Shown here piece by piece: positions 32,989 through 37,596 of a DNA stretch of 37,596 nucleotides. Position 1 is the first letter of the stretch. The number at the start of each line of letters is the position of its first letter. Source of the DNA: Acidobacteriota bacterium. Lineage in GTDB: Bacteria; Acidobacteriota; Terriglobia; Terriglobales; Acidobacteriaceae. Below the pieces are notes generated by a model. It was not told where the DNA came from and made no database searches. It saw only the letters and a program-made list of their open reading frames with translations. The stretch is from contig QIAN01000281.1 of NCBI GenBank assembly GCA_003225005.1, positions 1-37,596 on the forward strand, read 5' to 3'. Both the position numbers and the translations under genes were made by a program.

Positions 32989-34134
32989 CTACTTTGGTGG
33001 CATCTCAACCCACGCTCGAGTCCTTGCGCTCTGAGCTACAACCTCACACAATCCGACTTCGTAGTGGCCAGTCTCGAACGACGGGAAACAACGCTTCGCC
33101 TTTAGATTTCCCGCTGCGAGATATCCGTAGAAATCCTTAAAGAGTTGCACGAAGGTGTCCGGATATCCTTCCGCATGCCCGCCGGGGTAAGCAGCGTATT
33201 CACGAGCCCGGGCGCTCATCAGTGACGGATCCTTTATCAGGAGGCGGTTGGCTTCCTTGCGGCTCCCGATCCATAACTCGTTGGGTTGTTCCGCATTCCA
33301 GGCCAGCGAGCCCTCCGAACCATCAATCTCAAACCACATTCGGTTCTTTCGCCCTGCACTCACCTGCGATACCGTCAGCACTCCGCGCAATCCCCCCTCA
33401 AAATGCAGTAGGACGGAACCGTAGTCGTCGGTTGAAATCTGCACCGCTTCGGTCTGTCTGTCGTCGGATCGCCTGAACGTCTCAACTGGGCCCTTCGGTC
33501 TCCGCCGGACCGGTATGACTGTAGCCAAGTCTGCACACAACTCTTTCAGGCGGCGGCCCGTTATCCAGCCGATCAGGTCCAGCCAGTGTGTACCGATGTC
33601 CGCTATTGCTCGCATTCTTCCGCCTAACTCGGGCTCGAGACGCCAGTTCCAGTCGTTGGCATAAAAGAGCCAATCCTGCAAATATGTTCCCAAAACCAGA
33701 CGCGGTTCGCCGATCGTGCCCTGCTGCACCAGCTCACGTGCCTCCTGACACAACGGGTAGTAACGCAGGTTGTATGTCACCGCTCCAACTCTTTCTTGCT
33801 CCTTTGCCAGCTCCACCAATGCCCCGGTTTCCTGCGTATTCATTGCCAGCGGTTTTTCGCACATTACGTGCTTACCCGATTGCAGCGCCGCTTGTGCTTC
33901 AAGAAAGTGAAGATAGTTGGGTGTGCACACATGCACGACATCCACCGAACTGTCTCCCACCAGTTCCTCGAGCGAGGTATAAGCGCGACTCAGCCCCAGA
34001 CCGCGGCAGGCCGCTTCTGTCCGGGTGACCGAACTGCCCAGCACGCCTTGGATGGGAATGCCGAGCCGCCGCAGCGCTTCGATGTGTGCCTTCCCGACAA
34101 AGCCCACGCCTACCACTGCCGCCCGCAGGTTCAC
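32989..34134 (-). CDS. Gfo/Idh/MocA-family oxidoreductase
   Basis: A 381-residue NAD(P)-dependent sugar oxidoreductase. The Rossmann motif GVGFVG is at residues 9-14. The family EKP motif is at 93-95 (CEKPLAMN) and the DIGTHWLDL segment, with a probable catalytic His, at about 180. A C-terminal alpha/beta domain includes LHFEGGLRGVLTVSQVSAGR. Members oxidise or reduce sugars and inositols, often at C3. It is 59 bp after the DUF4380-like gene and 77 bp before the glycosidase gene on the same strand. Confidence 0.9.
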   Translation of the reverse strand: MNLRAAVVGVGFVGKAHIEALRRLGIPIQGVLGSSVTRTEAACRGLGLSRAYTSLEELVGDSSVDVVHVCTPNYLHFLEAQAALQSGKHVMCEKPLAMNTQETGALVELAKEQERVGAVTYNLRYYPLCQEARELVQQGTIGEPRLVLGTYLQDWLFYANDWNWRLEPELGGRMRAIADIGTHWLDLIGWITGRRLKELCADLATVIPVRRRPKGPVETFRRSDDRQTEAVQISTDDYGSVLLHFEGGLRGVLTVSQVSAGRKNRMWFEIDGSEGSLAWNAEQPNELWIGSRKEANRLLIKDPSLMSARAREYAAYPGGHAEGYPDTFVQLFKDFYGYLAAGNLKAKRCFPSFETGHYEVGLCEVVAQSARTRAWVEMPPK

Positions 34135-34193
34135 GTAGAAGTCCTCGACTCAGTTCAGTAAGGCACAGATGTTAAGAGACACGCATTCCTTCG

Positions 34194-35120
34194 TCAAACA
34201 GTTTTCTTCACCAGCGGAACCACAGCCGCGTCAATCCAAGCATCGTTCTCTCCGCCGGGCACGTTGCCGAACAACCACCAGTGCTCAACGTGTTCCACCG
34301 CTTCTCCCGGCTGGAGCTCGATCATCGGACCCAGCGTCTCCAATTCGAGAAAATCAGCGTTGGTGAATACCTCAAAATTGCATCCGAAATCGGGGTACTG
34401 CGCTCCATGGATAACTACCGCACGCTTAAGGAAAAGGTGCTCGTTCCGGTAATAAGCGCCCCAACCGGATGAGTTGGAAATTCCCCCCATCTGTTCTTGG
34501 AATCGGCCGGGGTGAGCTGGCAGTTGCCTCAACTGAATGAACCGAGTGCCTAAAACCCAGCGAGGGTCGGCAAAATCCGTATAGGACCAGAGGCCGAACA
34601 CCCCCACGGGCTGATAGTGATCTTTGTCCATCGCGACCCGTAAGGAGAGTGGCAGGATCGCGCGTCCTCCGGCTTTCATCATCGTGGGTGCCCATGGCGC
34701 GAGCTGAGTAGGGCACCGGTCATGATTCGAGATCCGGTGCGTGACATGCACATGCGAACCGGTTGCAGCCAGCTCGATCTCCATTTCCTTCTGCAGATGC
34801 GTACCCGGAGCAGCATCTTCCGGCGGGGCCGTGAAGCGAGTGACGGTCCCCTGCTGAGAAACCGTCACCGGGACATTATCCGGGAAGTACGTCCGCTCCA
34901 CTTCGGGGGAAACCCACAAGCGATGTCCTCCGTAAAGGCGGAAGTCACAACCGCCGCTCAGCCCTGCGTCTCGATCCACTTCGTGCAACTCATTTTCCCC
35001 GTTGCAGAAGCCGTAGAAGATGATCCGCGGCCCGACGTCGGCCAGCACGATCAATTCGACCGTGCCATTGGACAGCTTGTACGCATGGTTCCAGCCCCGA
35101 TATCGGATGCGCTCCAGCAT
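34194..35120 (-). CDS. DUF4380-like (mutarotase-fold) protein
   Basis: A 308-residue cytoplasmic protein with the galactose-mutarotase-like super-beta-sandwich pattern seen in DUF4380: NGTVELIVLADVGPRIIFYG, GGHRLWVSPEVERTYFPDN, APWAPTMMKAGG and ELQPGEAVEHVEHWWLF. The GGHRLWxxPE motif is characteristic. Relatives occur in carbohydrate-use operons, but the reaction is unknown (sugar epimerase or lyase are possibilities). It begins 37 bp after the aminotransferase gene. No signal peptide is seen. Confidence 0.8.
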   Translation of the reverse strand: MLERIRYRGWNHAYKLSNGTVELIVLADVGPRIIFYGFCNGENELHEVDRDAGLSGGCDFRLYGGHRLWVSPEVERTYFPDNVPVTVSQQGTVTRFTAPPEDAAPGTHLQKEMEIELAATGSHVHVTHRISNHDRCPTQLAPWAPTMMKAGGRAILPLSLRVAMDKDHYQPVGVFGLWSYTDFADPRWVLGTRFIQLRQLPAHPGRFQEQMGGISNSSGWGAYYRNEHLFLKRAVVIHGAQYPDFGCNFEVFTNADFLELETLGPMIELQPGEAVEHVEHWWLFGNVPGGENDAWIDAAVVPLVKKTV

Positions 35121-35157
35121 GGCGGGCGATACGTGCGATAAGCCCAGGTCCCTCCGG

Positions 35158-36380
35158 TCAGGCTAGATCTTTGGCGTGCTTCTGAATCTTGCTCAAGCTG
35201 GCGGCCATTTCTTCAACATCTTCTTCATCCCCCAGCAAGGCGGGCTGTGGAATCCAGACCGTCTCCCATGCCGCTCTCTGAGTCACCGGAAAGCGCCGCT
35301 TCAGGAACGCATGACGCTCTTTCGCCTGCTTTCCGCACAGCCTCTTTCGATACTCGCCATTGCGAAACATGTGCAGCTGGTGCAGAGGCGGATAGCTCGC
35401 TTGATTCGGGATGCCTTCCGCGTTCATGGCTGCGATGAAGCGATCCGTGGCGATCCCGGCAAACTCCTTTTTATTCACGTGAAAGATGTAGGCATACTGA
35501 CCGTTACGCGTGCAGCGGTCGTCTAGTTTTTGTGGCGTAATACCTGGGATCTTCCCAAGCAACCGGTCTAACAAACGGGCATTGCGGTGGCGCACCTTAG
35601 TCTGCTCATCAAGCCGCCCGAGTTGCGCTTGCAGTACGGCCCCTTGCCATTCACTCAACCGATAGTTCGACCCATAAATAAAGTGGCTGTAGAACCACTC
35701 ACCGGGCATGCGCCCGCAGTCGTGCACCGAACGGGCCTGCCGCTCAAACTTTTCATCGTTGGAGATGATTACGCCGCCTTCACCCGCGGTCATCAGCTTG
35801 CTGGATTGAAAGCTGAACGTGCCCGCCACCCCGAAGGTTCCAATTCGCTTTCCCTTCCACTCGCTGGCGTGTGCATGCGACGAATCTTCGATCACCGCCA
35901 ATTTCTTGCGGTCGGTAATCCTTTTCAACCGGTCGAGATCTGCGGGATGTCCGCCCATGTGCACGGCGATCACTGCTTTCGTCCTCGGCGTAATTGCTTC
36001 TTCCACCAGATCGGGATTAATGCAGTACGTTTCCGGGTCGACATCTACCAGGACTGGAAGTGCATTGGCAAACAGCACGGCGCTGGCCGTAGCCACGAAA
36101 GTGAAGTCAGGCAGAATTACTTCATGGTGCCGATGCCCAGGCCCGCCATCGTCACCTCCAGGGCTGCAGTTCCGTTCGTGACCGCGATCCCGTGCCTGGC
36201 CCCGTGAAATCTTGCAAATGCCTGTTCGAACTCCAGTGTCTTGGTCCCCGGCGTCCGCCACCAGATCCGACTCTCCAGCACCTGCTTCAAAGCGCCTTCT
36301 TCCGCCTCGTCGTAGTGCGGCCAGGTGGGAAATGGCTTGTTTTTCGCTTTCTCCCCCCCGAGCAATGCCAGTGCGGACAT
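35158..36380 (-). pseudogene. DegT/DnrJ/EryC1 aminotransferase, single frameshift
   Basis: The gene starts at 36380 and runs through FPTWPHYDEAEEGALKQVLE and GIAVTNGTAALEVTMAGLGIG in one frame. It then continues from about 36120 in another frame with EVILPDFTFVATASAVLFANA to a normal C-terminus at 35158. The PLP lysine lies in FSFQSSKLMTAGEGG and the substrate loop SYPPLHQLHMF is present. One missing base near 36115-36125 would explain the break. The protein is otherwise complete (about 405 residues), so this may be a sequencing error. Such enzymes transfer an amino group to a keto-sugar, or act in sugar catabolic clusters with Gfo/Idh partners. It starts 22 bp after the PIG-L stop. Confidence 0.8.
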
Positions 36381-36401
36381 GATCTTCCCTCCTGGTGACG
36401 A

Positions 36402-37226
36402 TCAGTATTGGACAAATCCCGTGGTGTAACGGAAGGCTTCCACGTAGTGCCCGTCTTTGCGGGGCTGTTCCTGGCGCATTTCTTCCTTCGCCTTGGCCAG
36501 ATCCTTGGGGTCCCAGTCGGGCCGGTACCGATTGACAGCGGGCTCGAACTGGCTCACTTGTTTCGCGGCCGCATCGAATTTCAACTCGGCCACGCTGTCG
36601 ATGTTGACGAAGTAGTTCGCTTCCTGCGGCGACGGATAATAGAAATACATTTCTGGAACCTTGAACGGTTCCAGCCCCTGTTGCAGCTTCTGGTTGGGAA
36701 AATAGAGCCAGAATTCGGCCGCACGCACTGCGTCAATGGTGTTGAAAGCTGCCATGCGGTGGTCGCTCTTATGCCAGCGCTCATACCACTGCCCCGGATC
36801 TACGCTCAACAATATATCCGGCCGGATGCGGCGGATGATTGCCGTTGCCTCCTCCGTCAGTTTTGGCTGTGGCGCATATTCCAGCATCCCGTCGTCGTAT
36901 CCCATCCACTGAATGTTCTCTTTCGGCGTCCCCAGCAATCCCTCCGAAGTCTCCTGTTCGGCCCGCCGGATGCGTGCCAGGCGCTGCGATGTCATCTCCG
37001 GATCATAAGAACCTTTGTCGTCATTGGTATAGACCACGATGTGGACCTTGTTGTGATTTCGATTGAGTAGCGCAATCGTGCCGCCGGCGCCAAACACATC
37101 GTCGTCTGGGTGGGGAGTGAAGACCAGAATCGTTTTGTTCTCCACGTTCTCCAGACGGGTTTCTTGTCCCTGAACACTAACCATTGCGAGGGGCAAGACA
37201 AAAAAACACATCAATACTTTCCGCAT
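36402..37226 (-). CDS. exported PIG-L (LmbE)-family deacetylase
   Basis: A 274-residue zinc deacetylase with a signal peptide (residues 1-20). The zinc motif PHPDDD is at residues 38-43 (H39, D42) and the third ligand H156 is in WHKSDHRMA. Family members remove acetyl groups from GlcNAc-type sugars and related small molecules. GAGGAA lies before the ATG. It is the first gene of the five-gene minus-strand operon; the signal peptide suggests the deacetylation takes place in the periplasm. Confidence 0.88.
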   Translation of the reverse strand: MRKVLMCFFVLPLAMVSVQGQETRLENVENKTILVFTPHPDDDVFGAGGTIALLNRNHNKVHIVVYTNDDKGSYDPEMTSQRLARIRRAEQETSEGLLGTPKENIQWMGYDDGMLEYAPQPKLTEEATAIIRRIRPDILLSVDPGQWYERWHKSDHRMAAFNTIDAVRAAEFWLYFPNQKLQQGLEPFKVPEMYFYYPSPQEANYFVNIDSVAELKFDAAAKQVSQFEPAVNRYRPDWDPKDLAKAKEEMRQEQPRKDGHYVEAFRYTTGFVQY

Positions 37227-37299
37227 GAATGTTCCTCTAGATCACGCTCCGTGCTGTTCGACACGTACAAGGTAGCTGAAATCCTGTCTTTCGTCGAAG

Positions 37300-37596
37300 G
37301 CCTAACAATGTCCCCGGGTCACATCATTACTTTCTGTCACATCATTACTTTCTGTTGTTAGCAAGTTAAAATGTCCGGTTTTCTTAGCACGTGACATGTC
37401 CGGTTTGAGTTAATGAACCAGCAGCAGTCGGGGCTGTGGGAAAGTGGGAATCCCGCGGTTTTTGCGGGATTTCCAAGCGCGGTGGGAAAGTCGGTTTTTG
37501 GACGTTTCCAGCGCAGCGTCTTTTCCACAGCCCGTCGCGCCGGCTTTTTATCTGCAGCCCAGGTCTCACCTTGTGCGCTGTATCGGCCCAGCCGAT
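37300..37596. mobile_element. probable end region of an insertion sequence (cut by the window)
   Basis: Two perfect tandem copies of an 18-bp unit, TCACATCATTACTTTCTG, lie at 37319-37336 and 37337-37354. Around them ATGTCC recurs at about 37308, 37370 and 37396, twice as ATGTCCGGTTT. Repeated short motifs of this kind are typical of IS termini such as those of the IS21 group. A hairpin AATCCCGC/GCGGGATT lies at 37449-37471. A minus-strand frame from 37569 to 37384 could be the tail of a transposition gene, but no transposase motif is inside the window. Family assignment is uncertain. Confidence 0.45.

Noticed and set aside
36408-37070. A 220-codon plus-strand frame opposite the PIG-L gene
   Set aside because: It is a shadow of the conserved deacetylase on the other strand, with no motif of its own.
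37384-37569. A 61-codon minus-strand frame at the right edge
   Set aside because: It may be an IS gene tail, but no transposase motif is visible, so it is not listed as a gene.
1-37596. tRNA, rRNA, CRISPR array, riboswitch
   Set aside because: No cloverleaf, rRNA segment, regularly spaced repeat array or known riboswitch core was recognised by eye. A covariance-model search would be needed to exclude small RNAs.

Overview
The window looks like a chromosome segment of a soil acidobacterium (Terriglobia/Koribacter-like). This is inferred from a moderately GC-rich genome, an Oar-type TonB-receptor tail, a compact argR-led arginine operon, many secreted glycan enzymes and a sigma factor/DGPF cluster. 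No 16S gene is present to confirm it.

Layout. 1-5.9 kb: small housekeeping and exported proteins (frameshifted SRPBCC protein, membrane protein, YbjQ-type protein, CPXCG zinc-ribbon protein, Tat-exported M24 peptidase, two-BON-domain protein, DUF5818-like protein, small basic coiled-coil protein with a terminator). 6.1-12.6 kb: an arginine operon, argR-argC-argB-(24-codon ORF)-argF-argG-argH-GNAT (likely N-acetylglutamate synthase). Every stop/start pair overlaps, and no argD is present. 12.7-15.8 kb: a decayed vanadium haloperoxidase, a secreted proteasome-like (Ntn-hydrolase fold) protein and a molbindin.

15.8-18.2 kb: a stress-type regulon on the minus strand with two DGPF/YCII proteins, a small membrane protein and an ECF sigma factor that is frameshifted and truncated. 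Three near-identical promoters (TGTCGA, 17 bp, CGACGT) sit in front of the three target genes. 18.6-23.3 kb: an OmpR-type two-component system, the tail of a lost TonB receptor, a YncE-like beta-propeller and a lipoprotein metallophosphoesterase. A tandem TTCAGGT repeat upstream of the propeller gene and a half match upstream of the regulator suggest the operator.

23.6-37.2 kb: carbohydrate metabolism. There is a GMC oxidoreductase with its Tat-exported subunit, two secreted clan-A-like glycosidases, NagB, an SDR, and a minus-strand operon (PIG-L deacetylase, DegT aminotransferase, DUF4380-like, Gfo/Idh/MocA, glycosidase). Between 29.3 and 30.8 kb are deletion scars: a gutted MFS sugar-acid transporter joined to the tail of a mannonate-dehydratase-like enzyme, and a gluconolactonase tail. 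37.3-37.6 kb: repeats that look like the end of an insertion sequence.

The most interesting items are the orphaned ECF regulon with its three matching promoters, the exported proteasome-like protein, the tiny ORF at the usual argD position, and the eroded sugar-acid locus. Frameshifts in four otherwise conserved genes mean that sequencing error must be separated from real gene decay.
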